Notes: generated from the sequence alone by a model not told the origin. Counted from the stretch's first letter, positions 34,985 to 44,152 are shown. The stretch: 64,000 nt of DNA from Pseudomonadota bacterium (GCA_016704655.1 JADIZR010000009.1:62001-126000); one strand, 5' to 3'. A program made the numbers and translations.

Positions 34985-36490
34985 TCAGTTTCGCCGAAAA
35001 TCGAACACACTGTTTCCCTTGCGCAACTGCAGGCGACTCACGTCCTGGTGCTTGCTCAGTTCCTTCAGCAACAGCGCGAGGGGCTCCTTGCCCGTGTAAT
35101 AGGTCTTGGGCGGCTGGATCTTTTTGAGTTCCGCATCGCCGTTCATCACGTGATGCATGAAGAACTCCTTCTCCGAGACACCGGTCAGGCCGTACTGCTT
35201 GCGCAGTTCCTCGACCGACCCTTCCTGTTCCCCGATTTCCTTGGTTCTTTCGTATTTCTTCCTGAGGAGCCTGGTGTTGGGCTGGCTCAGAAACCTGTCT
35301 CTGATGTTGGGGTCCATCCACGGGACGCCGGCATCCTCCCAGCCCCAGACACCCAGGGCCGTCTCGATCATGCTGTCGAGGACCGCCTTGTAACGCTCCC
35401 CGGTGGCAACGTTGACAGCGGCCTGGGAAACAATGAACTGGGACGCGGGCGTGATCATGATGGGGTGGCCCAAGTCCTCGATGATCCGGACGACCTCGTC
35501 GAGCACCTCGTCGAGCTTGTCGCCGATGCCCAGCTGGGTCAGTTGCGACTTCAGGTTGGAAATCACACCGCCGGGGATCTGGTGCGAATAGACGCCGTGA
35601 TCATACTCCAGCGGTTTTCCGATGGGTAAGTCCTCCAGTTCCGCGATTCGCATCAGCCGCTCTTCCACGACCTCCAGGGCTTCCACGTTGGTGATGTTGT
35701 GGTCCAGCCCCAGCATCCGCGCGTTGTGCATGGCATTGAACACGGACACGTGGGACGACCCGGACGCCAGGGGCGGGATGCAGGTGTGGACGCCGTCGAT
35801 TCCCATCTTCATCGCCTCGACGACCACCAGCCCCTGGTAGGTGCTCATGCCGTGGGTATGCAGTTCGATCGGGATCCCCTTCGCCTCCTTCTGGATGGCG
35901 GGCAGCAGCGTCCGGATGCGGTCGAGCGACAGGAGACCGCCGGCATCCTTGAGCCACAGCTGGTCGGGTTGGTATTCCTCCACGAGGCGCCTGGTCAGGT
36001 TGGCGTAGTACTCGTCCGTCGTGCGGGGCGACGGGTAGAAGCAGATGCAGGGGGAGAACTCCAGCCCCCGTTCCCTCACGGCGGGAATGACCCAGGGGTA
36101 ATAGCGGTCGAGTTCGTTCCTGGAATTGCACATCATGTAGTGGCGCGTGGCCCCTGCAGATTCGACCAGGAGGTCGTACCACCGCTTGACCACGGCCCGA
36201 GGTTCGGCCTCGCCGAGCAGGTCGATGCGCTCGAGGACCGGGAACATCGTCTTCGTCCGCGTGAACTTCTCCTTGAACTGTTGCGAAATCAGCCACGGGT
36301 CCTCCTGGAAGAAGCGGACCCACATCTTGAAATTGACGGCGTTGACCGGCAGGTCGACGTAATCGAAGCCCGCCTGGTCGATTTCGGAGGCGACGACCTG
36401 ATGCATTCCATAGGTCATCTTCATCGCCCACAGGCTCTGTGAGCCGTCCCTGAGAGTCATGTCCGAGAACAGGACTTTCTTCTTGGTCAC
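34985..36490 (-). CDS. Carboxyltransferase subunit, pyruvate carboxylase B / oxaloacetate decarboxylase alpha-like
   Basis: 501 residues. An HMGL-like TIM barrel (PF00682 type) starts TLRDGSQSLWAMKM. The metal-site lysine is in WLKDAGGLLS, matching the carbamylated Lys of pyruvate carboxylase, and the His-x-His pair is in ELHTHGMSTYQG. A PYC/OADA helical domain follows (PGGVISNLKSQLTQLG, then DYKAVLDSM-like RYKAVLDSMIETALGVWGWE). No biotin domain is attached; the carrier is the next gene. The family motif LHTHDTSG is altered to LHTHGMST, so the acceptor may not be pyruvate. It is clearly paralogous to the gene at 62620. Overlaps the ykgJ-like stop by ATGA. Confidence 0.9.
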   Translation of the reverse strand: MTKKKVLFSDMTLRDGSQSLWAMKMTYGMHQVVASEIDQAGFDYVDLPVNAVNFKMWVRFFQEDPWLISQQFKEKFTRTKTMFPVLERIDLLGEAEPRAVVKRWYDLLVESAGATRHYMMCNSRNELDRYYPWVIPAVRERGLEFSPCICFYPSPRTTDEYYANLTRRLVEEYQPDQLWLKDAGGLLSLDRIRTLLPAIQKEAKGIPIELHTHGMSTYQGLVVVEAMKMGIDGVHTCIPPLASGSSHVSVFNAMHNARMLGLDHNITNVEALEVVEERLMRIAELEDLPIGKPLEYDHGVYSHQIPGGVISNLKSQLTQLGIGDKLDEVLDEVVRIIEDLGHPIMITPASQFIVSQAAVNVATGERYKAVLDSMIETALGVWGWEDAGVPWMDPNIRDRFLSQPNTRLLRKKYERTKEIGEQEGSVEELRKQYGLTGVSEKEFFMHHVMNGDAELKKIQPPKTYYTGKEPLALLLKELSKHQDVSRLQLRKGNSVFDFRRN

Positions 36491-37260
36491 TGCTTGGCTA
36501 CTCCGGTCTGGACGTCAGCCCGCCCCGGCGGCGCGGACTTGATCTGAGAGTGCATGAGGGATGTCATCGCCGCGCTGCCCTCCGTCAGTAGCCGATAAAC
36601 CATCGTCGGGAGAGCGAGCTCGAAGAGCGTCAACCACGGGTCGCCGACCCGGATCATGCCCAGCAGGTCCCGGTCATCGGGCGTCATGCGCCGAATTTCC
36701 GGCTTCTGTTGCGAATCGGGCGCGCACCACTCGGGTGGGCTCACCGAATGGTGGCCCGAGCAGGCCAGCGGGCGCACCGGGTATATCGAACAGAGACCGT
36801 CGACGAGAAACGGGCAGCGGACGTTCGCCAGGAAATAGCGAGTGGACAATGGCCGGGTGTCCATGATGACTCGGGCAATCGGTGTCGATGATGCGAGCGC
36901 CCGGTTGCGGATGCCGTCGATCTCCTCGGCAATGGCCTCGGCCTTTTCGCGCCACTCCTCGTAACGATCGAGAAATTGCTGCAGCAGGCCCTTGGTTCGA
37001 TACAGGTGGGCGACGATCACCATGCCTTGGGCCAGCGACACCGACACGTAGTGATGGCAGCAGGACGTGCATTCCTTCTGGCAGCTGATCTGCCGGCCCT
37101 CCGCGGAAACGGACGCCCGCAGCGACCGGTTCGTGTTCTCCCGGGTGGCCTCCAGCAAAGCGGCGTACTCGCGGCAGAACTTCCTCCGCCACGCCCCGTA
37201 CGATCCGTCGTTCTCCCTGTCTTCAGTCGCGCTGATAGTCAGGGGCAGCTGGCTGGCCAC
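36487..37260 (-). CDS. YkgJ-family cysteine-cluster protein (CxxCxxCC type)
   Basis: 257 residues from GTG 37260, preceded by GGGAG at proper spacing. The first cysteine group is SCQKECTSCCHH and the second is RCPFLVDGLCSIYPVRPLAC, the pattern of the zinc/iron-chelating YkgJ family. The N-terminal third is helical and the C-terminus (residues ~205-257) is unconserved. It sits between the biotin carboxylase and the carboxyltransferase and overlaps the latter's start. The function of this family is unknown; a role in assembling or protecting the carboxylase is only a guess. Confidence 0.85.
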   Translation of the reverse strand: MASQLPLTISATEDRENDGSYGAWRRKFCREYAALLEATRENTNRSLRASVSAEGRQISCQKECTSCCHHYVSVSLAQGMVIVAHLYRTKGLLQQFLDRYEEWREKAEAIAEEIDGIRNRALASSTPIARVIMDTRPLSTRYFLANVRCPFLVDGLCSIYPVRPLACSGHHSVSPPEWCAPDSQQKPEIRRMTPDDRDLLGMIRVGDPWLTLFELALPTMVYRLLTEGSAAMTSLMHSQIKSAPPGRADVQTGVAKQ

Positions 37261-37277
37261 TTCAATCTCCCGCGTTC

Positions 37278-38562
37278 CTAGTTTTCGAGAAAGCCGGGCA
37301 GGACGCTCGTCTCGATCCACTTGACGTTGATTTCCCCCGTCGCGAATTCGGGCCGGTCGATCAGGTACTGAAGGAACGGTATGTTGGACCGGACGCCCTC
37401 GATGTGGAATTCCGCCAGCGCCGCCTTCAGATTCGCGAGGGCATGTTTGCGGTCGCTGCCCGTGGCGATGAGCTTGGCGATCAGGGAATCGTAGAAAGGA
37501 CTGATCACGTAGCCCTGGTAGCAGTGGGTATCGACCCGGACGTGGTCGCCATTTGGAACCACGAAGCGCGTGATCCTGCCGGGTGTCGGCATGAATTCGT
37601 TTCTGGCGTCCTCGGCGGTGATCCTGCACTCGATGGCGTGCCCGCGGACATGGATGTCGGACTGCTTCAGGGACAGAGAGTGACCGAAGGCGAGACGGAT
37701 CTGTTCCCTCACCAGGTCGACGCCGGTGACCTCCTCGGTGACTGGGTGCTCGACCTGGATCCGGGTGTTGACTTCCATGAAGTGGAACTGGTGCCGGTCC
37801 ATGTCCACGAGGAACTCGACGGTACCGGCACTGTTGTAGTTGACCCCCTTGGCCAGTGCGACCGCCGCGGCCGACATGCCCTTCGTCAGTAAGGTGGACG
37901 ACCCGGCCAAAATTGTCGCCCAGGATCTGCACCTCGACATGCCTGGCATTCTGAATGTAGCGCTCCACGAACAGCGTCGGGTCGCCAAAGGCCGTCTGCG
38001 CTTCGCTCGAGGCCATGTAGAAGGCGTTCTTCAGGCCCTTCGGCTCGCTGACGACACGCATGCCGCGGCCACCGCCGCCCGCGGACGCCTTGATCAGGAC
38101 CGGATAGCCGATCTCCTCGGCCCTCGCTTCGACCTCGGCGACATCGCCCAGGGCTTCACTGCCCTCGTTGATCGGTACGCCGCATTCCTTGGCGAGCTTC
38201 CTCGCGCTGATCTTCCCGCCGAGCGCGCGCATGGTCTCGGACCGCGGACCGATGAAGACGATGCCGTTGTCCTCGCACGCCTTGGGCAGCGCCGGGTTTT
38301 CGGCCAGGAATCCGTAGCCAGGGTGGATGGCGTCCGCGCCCGTTGCCTTGGCGGTCGCCATGATCATCGGAATGTTGAGGTAACTCTGCGTGACCTGGGG
38401 CGGCCCGATGCAGACGACCTTGTCCGCGAGTCTGGCCGGCAGACTGTCCTGGTCGGCCTCCGAAACCACCAGGATCGTCTCGAGATCACTTTCTTCACAG
38501 GCCTTGATGATGCGGACCGCGATCTCCCCGCGGTTGGCGATCAGCACTCGTTTTCTCTTCAC
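37278..38562 (-). pseudogene. accC: Biotin carboxylase (AccC-like) with internal deletion and frameshift
   Basis: The start GTG 38562 has AGGAG upstream and gives MKRKRVLIANRGEIAVRI. Normal AccC sequence runs to VEVQILGDNFGRVVHL near 37895, including HPGYGFLAEN and the Gly-rich loop KASAGGGGRGMR. It resumes in another frame with LLTKGMSAAAVALAKGVNYN, then MEVNTRIQVEHPVTEEVTG, and ends normally at 37278. The missing ~22 residues are the ERDCSIQRRHQK-type block, which holds the catalytic Lys (E. coli Lys238). Both a loss of ~65-70 bp and a frame change are needed to explain this. As written the enzyme is dead. It is the only biotin carboxylase gene in the operon. Confidence 0.85.
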
Positions 38563-38593
38563 GATCCGGTGCTCCTGAGCAAAGGCGATGGTT

Positions 38594-40165
38594 TCATTTG
38601 ATTCGATCGGCGCCGCCAAACGTCCTGCGAAGCTCGCCCTTCAGGACCTTGCCGGTTGCGTTACGGGGCAGCTCCGGCGTCCGGAACCAGCGTTGCGGAA
38701 TCTTGTAGCCGGCGATGCGCCCGGTCAGCCAGGACTTCAACTCGGCGTCCGAGGGCGCGCCATCCCTCAGGACGCATACTACGACCTGGCCCCACTTGGG
38801 ATCGGGCAATCCGATCACTGCAGCGTCAGGATTAGCCGGGTGTTCGCCAAGGGCAGCCTCGACTTCACGGGGATAGACGTTCTCACCACCGCTGATGATC
38901 ATGTCATCTCGCCGGTCGACGACATGCAGGAAGTTGCGCTGGTCACGGTACCCCACGTCACCCGTGTGGAACCATCCGTCGACCAGTGACTCAGCCGTCT
39001 TGTCGGGAAGTCCCCAATATCCCGTCATCAATCCCGGTCCGCGCAGGATGATCTCGCCCGCGACGTTCTTGGGCAGTTGCCTGCCTTCATCATCAACGAT
39101 GCGCAGTTCATACCCGGCGGCATCACAGCCCGCCGACGTGAGCGCCTCGAGGTCATCCGGGTCATGGTCCTCGGCTTTCAGCATGCAGGCGCTGCCGGCT
39201 TCGGTCATGCCGTAGTGTTGCTGGAATCCGCAGGAAAACCTGGCCATGGCCCTTCTGAGCAGCGAGGGATCTATCGGCGAGCCGCCGTAGGTAATGAGTC
39301 TGAGAGACGAGGGATCGTACGCGTCGATGTTCGGCGCCTCCAGCAACATCGCAATGATGGTGGGCACGCCATTGGTCGCCGAGACGGATTCCTTCTGCAT
39401 CAGCTCCAGCGCTGTCGCGGGATCAAACGCAGGCAGCAGAATGCAAGTGCTGCCTCGGAAGAAGTAGGCGCAGAACAGGAAGCTCGAAATGTGGAACAGC
39501 GGCAGGTTCTGCAGGAGAACCTCGTCTGGTCCAATCTGCAGCTCCATGGCGTTGCCGATGACGCGTGAAGAGAACGCCATCCGGTCGATCGTGGCCCCTT
39601 TGGGGCGCCCCGTGGTGCCGCTGGTGTAGAGAATCAGTGCATTCAGATCGCCAGCCGTGGGATCCGCTTCGGGCTCCGGTACGGCGGAGTCGAGCAATTG
39701 CGAATAGGAGTCGACCACGTCGTTCCCGGCTGTCGACACAATCCAGCGCACGCCGCAGCGGAGTCCCACACGCCGCACGGCTGCGGCATGATTCCTGCCG
39801 CCGACGAGCAGGGCAGGGCGGCAGTCGTTGCTGATGTACTCCAGCTCGGCGTCCGTCAGTCGCGAGTTGAGTGGCACCAGTGCGAAGCCGGAGCGCAGGC
39901 AGGCTGACTGGAGTTCGATGTATTGAAGCTCGTTTCCCGCGAGGTACGCGACCCGGTCGCCGGGCACGAGGCCCCGGGCCCTGAAGGCAGCGCCCAGGCG
40001 CCCGGCGCGATCGTGAACCTCGGCAAACGTGAGTCGGTCCTGTCCACAGATGACAGCAGTCGCGTCGGGCTTTCTCAAAGCCGCATTGTGCACCAGGTCT
40101 ATGTAGCGCTTGATCGGTGCAGGCATGGGCTGTCCGGCCAGGAGGGCGCCTCGTTCAACTCGCAC
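38594..40165 (-). CDS. AMP-dependent acyl-CoA synthetase/ligase
   Basis: A 523-residue ANL-superfamily enzyme. ATP-binding motif LYTSGTTGRPKGATI, then YGGSPIDPSLL, YGMTEAG, GYWGLPDKTAESLVDGWFHT, the hinge DRRDDMIISGGENVYPREVE and the catalytic Lys in PRNATGKVLKGEL. It forms an acyl-adenylate and then an acyl-CoA. Residues ~1-15 before APIKRYIDLV may be an over-long start; ATG at residue 14 is an alternative. Second gene of the seven-gene carboxylase operon, so its CoA product is a candidate substrate of that carboxylase. Confidence 0.92.
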   Translation of the reverse strand: MRVERGALLAGQPMPAPIKRYIDLVHNAALRKPDATAVICGQDRLTFAEVHDRAGRLGAAFRARGLVPGDRVAYLAGNELQYIELQSACLRSGFALVPLNSRLTDAELEYISNDCRPALLVGGRNHAAAVRRVGLRCGVRWIVSTAGNDVVDSYSQLLDSAVPEPEADPTAGDLNALILYTSGTTGRPKGATIDRMAFSSRVIGNAMELQIGPDEVLLQNLPLFHISSFLFCAYFFRGSTCILLPAFDPATALELMQKESVSATNGVPTIIAMLLEAPNIDAYDPSSLRLITYGGSPIDPSLLRRAMARFSCGFQQHYGMTEAGSACMLKAEDHDPDDLEALTSAGCDAAGYELRIVDDEGRQLPKNVAGEIILRGPGLMTGYWGLPDKTAESLVDGWFHTGDVGYRDQRNFLHVVDRRDDMIISGGENVYPREVEAALGEHPANPDAAVIGLPDPKWGQVVVCVLRDGAPSDAELKSWLTGRIAGYKIPQRWFRTPELPRNATGKVLKGELRRTFGGADRIK

Positions 40166-40173
40166 GTGCCTGC

Positions 40174-41271
40174 TCAGGACCGGTGCAACTTTCGATAGTC
40201 GCTGGAGTAGTGAGCAAAGTTCTCCGGGTAGACGATCCCCGGCTTTGCCGAGCAGGCGATGGGGACTGCCTGCATGAGGATCACCGCAGTCGCATAGTAG
40301 CCCGCGGTCGTGGTGTCATCGCCCCGGCGCAGCAGGTTGTGCTCCACCGATGCCACGACATCCATCTGCATCGAGACTGACGCGGGCTTGCCCTCGACGA
40401 TCACGCGGTAATGATCGCCGCGGACTTCGACCGGACTATAGCCGTCGACAAAGAAGATCTCATCGAGGTAGAAAAACGGCTTGCCGCCGACGATGCCGGT
40501 CCAGGTGTGTTCCCAACAGGCGACGTCCCCCTTCCGAATGGTCACGCCTGACGCACTCAGGTAAACGTCCTCGCGGGCCGGCGTGAAGCGCGATTCCACA
40601 TCGATCCGTTCCAGGTCGTGCCCAAGTACATGGACGGCCTGGGCGACGGCGGGGTAGTAGAACGGTTTGCCGGCGCCTTCTTCGATCTTGTGAATGATGC
40701 GCCTGGCCCGTTCCATTTCCATTCCGATCGTGCATGCCTTCAGCATGGACAGGTCGACGTGGCTCAGATTGAAGTATTCCTGGGCGCGGACGTAATCGAT
40801 TTCGTTGGTGAACGACGTGAGCAACGGCGCCATGCGCTCGGTCAACCAGCCCGGGTTGATCCCGGTGCCGTACAGGCTGACGCCGCCCTTCCGACACGCG
40901 TCTTCCAGCATGCGAACAAAGGCGGCGCCACGCAATTGCGGGAAGTGATAGTTGGGCGAGGCGACGACGTTCTTCCCGGATTCCAGCAGGCTGACGACCT
41001 CCCGGTTGCGCGGGGTGTCGTCCATCATGTTGGTGCCGCAGTGAATGACACAGTCGGCCTTCATGTCGAAGATCGCCTGCTGGTCGGTGGTCATCCTGAC
41101 GCCGACCGGCTCGATCCCCAGCATCTCGCCGACATCCATGCCGTTCTTGCGGTCGCTGTACGCGAGTACGCCGACCAGCTCGAATTCGGGCCGCTTCAGA
41201 ACTTCCTTGATAACGGCGGAACCCAGGTAACCGGGTGCCCAGACGATGACTTTGTAGGGATCTTGGCGCAC
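40174..41271 (-). CDS. NAD(P)-dependent DapB-fold dehydrogenase (second copy)
   Basis: 365 residues. Rossmann start KVIVWAPGYLGSAVIKEVLK; DCVIHCGTNMMDD and GINPGWLTERMAPLL are typical of the DapB-like/amine dehydrogenase-like group. Same architecture as the gene at 31272 but clearly diverged. First gene of the carboxylase operon, 8 bp before the ligase. The reaction is unknown. The shared presence of one such enzyme on each side of the operon suggests both act on related intermediates. Confidence 0.78.
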   Translation of the reverse strand: MRQDPYKVIVWAPGYLGSAVIKEVLKRPEFELVGVLAYSDRKNGMDVGEMLGIEPVGVRMTTDQQAIFDMKADCVIHCGTNMMDDTPRNREVVSLLESGKNVVASPNYHFPQLRGAAFVRMLEDACRKGGVSLYGTGINPGWLTERMAPLLTSFTNEIDYVRAQEYFNLSHVDLSMLKACTIGMEMERARRIIHKIEEGAGKPFYYPAVAQAVHVLGHDLERIDVESRFTPAREDVYLSASGVTIRKGDVACWEHTWTGIVGGKPFFYLDEIFFVDGYSPVEVRGDHYRVIVEGKPASVSMQMDVVASVEHNLLRRGDDTTTAGYYATAVILMQAVPIACSAKPGIVYPENFAHYSSDYRKLHRS

Positions 41272-41296
41272 GAAAGGCCCCCTTACAATCGCATTA

Positions 41297-41329
41297 TGAC
41301 TTGTGGTCAGAAACAGGGTTGAGTATATT
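41297..41329 (+). promoter_or_regulatory. Promoter with overlapping palindrome, divergent gap 41272-41391
   Basis: TTGTGG (41301-41306), 17-bp spacer, TATATT (41324-41329) reads toward the SDR at 41392. The palindrome TGAC-TTGTG-GTCA (41297-41309) covers the -35 box and could be a repressor operator for both divergent operons. Confidence 0.5.
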
Positions 41330-41391
41330 CTTTGAACCCTCGAATATTCAATGGCCCGGTGTCCAGAGCGCGCTGCAGGAGGCTGCCCAGC

Positions 41392-42180
41392 ATGATGAAC
41401 CTGCAGACGCTGTTCACGCTCGAAGGCAAGACGGCCCTGATCACAGGCGGATCGCGTGGCGTCGGCGCCATGATCGCGGAGGGCCTCGTGGCGGCAGGGT
41501 GCCGCACCTATATTTCCTCGCGTACCGCAGCTGATTGCGAGGGCATGGCCGAGCGACTTGGCGATTATTCCGCCGACTGTATTCCGCTGCCCGCGGATAT
41601 CTCGTCGGTCGAGGGAATTGAGTCGCTGGTTGCCACGCTTTCGCGGCTGGAGAACACCGTCGACATCCTGGTGAACAATGCCGGTGTTGCCTGGGGCGAG
41701 CCCTTCGCGACGTTCTCCGAAAAGGGCTGGGACCGGGTCATGAACCTGAATGCCCGGTCGGTGTTTTTCCTGACGCAGAAGATGCTGCCGCTATTGAAGC
41801 GCCGGGCTACGGCCGAAGACCCTTCCCGCGTGCTTAATACGACATCGGTCCTGGGTTCCAGGCCGGATCCGATGATGGCCTACTCCTATTGCGCCAGTAA
41901 GGCCGCCCTGGAACAGATGACGAGGAACCTGGCCTACGACCTGGCCGGGGACAACATCACGGTCAATGGCATCAGCCCGGGATTCTTCCCCAGCAGGATG
42001 ACGGCCCATATCGTGGAAGACGAAGTCGCCGACCGGGCGATGCTGGAAAAGGCACGCTTTCCACGCCATGGCAAGGCGGAGGAAATCGCGGGACTGGCCA
42101 TCTACCTGTGCTCCCGCAGCGGCGCGTACGTGACGGGCGCCATCATTCCGATCGATGGCGGGATGCTCCTGTCCTGTTGA
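41392..42180 (+). CDS. Short-chain dehydrogenase/reductase (SDR)
   Basis: 262 residues. GGSRGVGAM cofactor loop with SSRTAADC (Arg after the second strand suggests NADP preference), NNAGVAWGEPF, catalytic TTSVLG and YSYCASK, and IPIDGGM near the end. The sequence resembles the 3-oxoacyl-ACP-reductase/RhlG-like SDRs more than the PGG-GKG subgroup in this window. ATG 41392 or 41395. Starts a plus-strand operon with a ligase and an EthD-like protein. Confidence 0.9.
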   Translation: MMNLQTLFTLEGKTALITGGSRGVGAMIAEGLVAAGCRTYISSRTAADCEGMAERLGDYSADCIPLPADISSVEGIESLVATLSRLENTVDILVNNAGVAWGEPFATFSEKGWDRVMNLNARSVFFLTQKMLPLLKRRATAEDPSRVLNTTSVLGSRPDPMMAYSYCASKAALEQMTRNLAYDLAGDNITVNGISPGFFPSRMTAHIVEDEVADRAMLEKARFPRHGKAEEIAGLAIYLCSRSGAYVTGAIIPIDGGMLLSC

Positions 42181-42197
42181 GAAAGGGTCCAGCTGAC

Positions 42198-43691
42198 GTG
42201 GGCTTCGTACCCGACCTGCTGTCCTATGCCTGCACTCATGCGCCGAATCATCCTGCGGTAGTCGCCGGGGAGCGTCGCTTCACGTTTTCGGAGCTGGACG
42301 CCCGGGCCCGTCGCCTGGCTCGGTTATTCCGCGACTGGTCCCTGGAAGCCGGCGATATCGTCGCCTTGCTGGCGAAGAATGAACCTGAGTATTTCGAGAT
42401 CCATGTCGCGGCCATACGCGCCGGGCTCGTCCTGCTGCCGCTGAATTGCCGGCTGGCCCCGCCCGAACTGCAGTACATCGTCAACGACGCTCGACCCAGG
42501 CTGCTCATCTGCGGCGAGGAGTTTTCGGCGATCTCGAAAACGCTTCAAGTCGAGCACAAGTGTCATCTGGGAGCCGAGTACGACAGGCTGCTCGCCTCGG
42601 CGGAACCCGCGGACAGCCCATGCGGGTGGGTTTCCGCCGAAGCCCCGTTCGTAATCCTGTACACCAGCGGCACGACGGGCCGGCCGAAAGGCACGATCAT
42701 CAGCAACCGCGCCTTGTTCGCCAGGATCGGCTGCAATCTGTTCGAATACCAGATCACCGCCGAGGATCGGTTTCTGATGTGCCTGCAGTTGTTTCACATT
42801 GGTTCGATCAACTGTCTCAGCCATCTTTACGTCGGCTCCACCGTGGTTCTCGTCAAGGATTTCGAAGCGGGCCACGCACTCGCACTGCTTTCCCGTCACC
42901 GGATAACCGTGGTGCTCATGGTGCCGACCATGATCAACGCCGTGATCAACCAGCAAGGAGTTGCGTCGGCGGATTTCGCGACCCTGCGCCTCGTGGTCTA
43001 TGGGGGTTCACCCATTCCGCCGGTGATCCTGTCCCGTGCCGTCGACCTGATGGGCTGCGGATTTCTGCAGACCTATGGCATTACCGAAACCAACGCCATT
43101 ACGTTCCTTCGTCCGCGGGATCACGATCCGGCAGGCAAGTCACATCTGCTGGCCAGCGCCGGAACGGTCGGACTGGGGATGGAAATTCGGATCGTGGATG
43201 GCGAGGAACGGGATGTCGCGAGGGGAGCAGCCGGCGAAATCGTCTGCCGCGGGCCCTGTCTCATGGATCGCTACTTGAACCTGCCGGACGCTACGGCGAA
43301 GGCGCTGCGCGGTGGCTGGATGCATACCGGAGACGTGGGGTATTGCGATGAGGAAGGGTATCTCTTCGTCACGGACCGAAAGCACGACATGATCGTCAGT
43401 GGTGGGGAAAACATTTATCCGCGGGAAGTCGAGGATGTGTTGTTCGAGCATCCCGATATCCTGGATGCTGCCGTCATCGGCGTTCCGGACGACAAGTGGG
43501 GAGAGCGGGTTCATGCGGTGCTGGTACTCAGGCAGGGGAGCGTGCTCGATCGCGACGGCGTGATGGCCTTTACACGAGCGCGCTTGGCCGGCTACAAGGT
43601 GCCGAAGACGCTGGAAGTTGTCCCGGTGCTACCCCGAAACGCGACGGGCAAGGTGGCGAAGAACGAGCTGCGCAAGCGGGAGAAACCATGA
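42198..43691 (+). CDS. AMP-dependent acyl-CoA synthetase/ligase
   Basis: 497 residues from GTG 42198 (MGFVPDLLSYACTHAPNHPA), 17 bp after the SDR stop. ANL motifs: LYTSGTTGRPKGTII, YGGSPIPPVIL, YGITETN, DRKHDMIVSGGENIYPREVE, and PRNATGKVAKNEL with the catalytic Lys. It resembles the ligase at 38594 in length and motif wording, so they are probably paralogues acting on related acids. Overlaps the next gene by four bases. Confidence 0.9.
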   Translation: MGFVPDLLSYACTHAPNHPAVVAGERRFTFSELDARARRLARLFRDWSLEAGDIVALLAKNEPEYFEIHVAAIRAGLVLLPLNCRLAPPELQYIVNDARPRLLICGEEFSAISKTLQVEHKCHLGAEYDRLLASAEPADSPCGWVSAEAPFVILYTSGTTGRPKGTIISNRALFARIGCNLFEYQITAEDRFLMCLQLFHIGSINCLSHLYVGSTVVLVKDFEAGHALALLSRHRITVVLMVPTMINAVINQQGVASADFATLRLVVYGGSPIPPVILSRAVDLMGCGFLQTYGITETNAITFLRPRDHDPAGKSHLLASAGTVGLGMEIRIVDGEERDVARGAAGEIVCRGPCLMDRYLNLPDATAKALRGGWMHTGDVGYCDEEGYLFVTDRKHDMIVSGGENIYPREVEDVLFEHPDILDAAVIGVPDDKWGERVHAVLVLRQGSVLDRDGVMAFTRARLAGYKVPKTLEVVPVLPRNATGKVAKNELRKREKP

Positions 43692-44089
43692 TCAAGATGA
43701 TAAATCTCTTGAAGCGGCACCCGGACCTTTCGATGGCGGAGTTCATCGAGCACTATGAATCGGTGCATCGGAAGATCGGCGAAAAGTGGCTGGCGAAATT
43801 CGCCGTCAAATACGTGCGCAGGTACCTGCGCGACGTCCCGGAGTCGGTCTACCCGGCAAGGATGGTCCGGAATTACGACGTGGTGATGGAGATCTGGTTC
43901 CCGGACAGGAAGGCGTTTGAAGACTGTCTTGCCGTGCTCGTCACGGACGAGGCCCAGTCCGAGATCAGGCCGGACGAAGACAGGCTGTTCGACCGCGAGC
44001 ACATGCACTTCTTCATCGCCGAAGAGCATGAATCGGACCTGAGTTTCAACGCGACCGGACCAGCATGGCCCGCGGGTTCCGGGGGGTAA
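43688..44089 (+). CDS. EthD-domain protein (dimeric alpha/beta-barrel)
   Basis: A 133-residue protein. MIKMINLLKRHPDLSMAEFI followed by HYESVHRKIGEKW is the EthD/ferredoxin-like barrel signature (KRxxxLSxxEFxxHWxxxHxxL). The segment around EIWFPDRKAFEDCLAVL fits the second half. EthD-like proteins accompany oxidative degradation operons, e.g. ethyl-tert-butyl-ether and polyketide enzymes; catalytic role often unknown. The last ~15 residues are Gly/Ala/Pro-rich. Confidence 0.75.
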   Translation: MIKMINLLKRHPDLSMAEFIEHYESVHRKIGEKWLAKFAVKYVRRYLRDVPESVYPARMVRNYDVVMEIWFPDRKAFEDCLAVLVTDEAQSEIRPDEDRLFDREHMHFFIAEEHESDLSFNATGPAWPAGSGG

Positions 44090-44101
44090 GGGCAGAAAGC
44101 A

Positions 44102-44125
44102 AAACCCCGCCAGTAGGCGGGGTTT
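44102..44125 (+). terminator. Bidirectional intrinsic terminator
   Basis: AAACCCCGCC-AGTA-GGCGGGGTTT, a perfect 10-bp stem with A/T-rich flanks, between convergent EthD and TonB-receptor genes. Works in both directions by its symmetry. Confidence 0.85.
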
Positions 44126-44152
44126 CGCATGTTGCAGTCAGAAGGTGCACAT

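Noticed and set aside
36487..38619. Single 710-residue fusion of biotin carboxylase and the YkgJ-like protein
   Set aside because: The middle third is out-of-frame accC. The true accC frame has its own stop at 37278, and the YkgJ-like gene has its own RBS and GTG at 37260. The fusion is created by the deletion.
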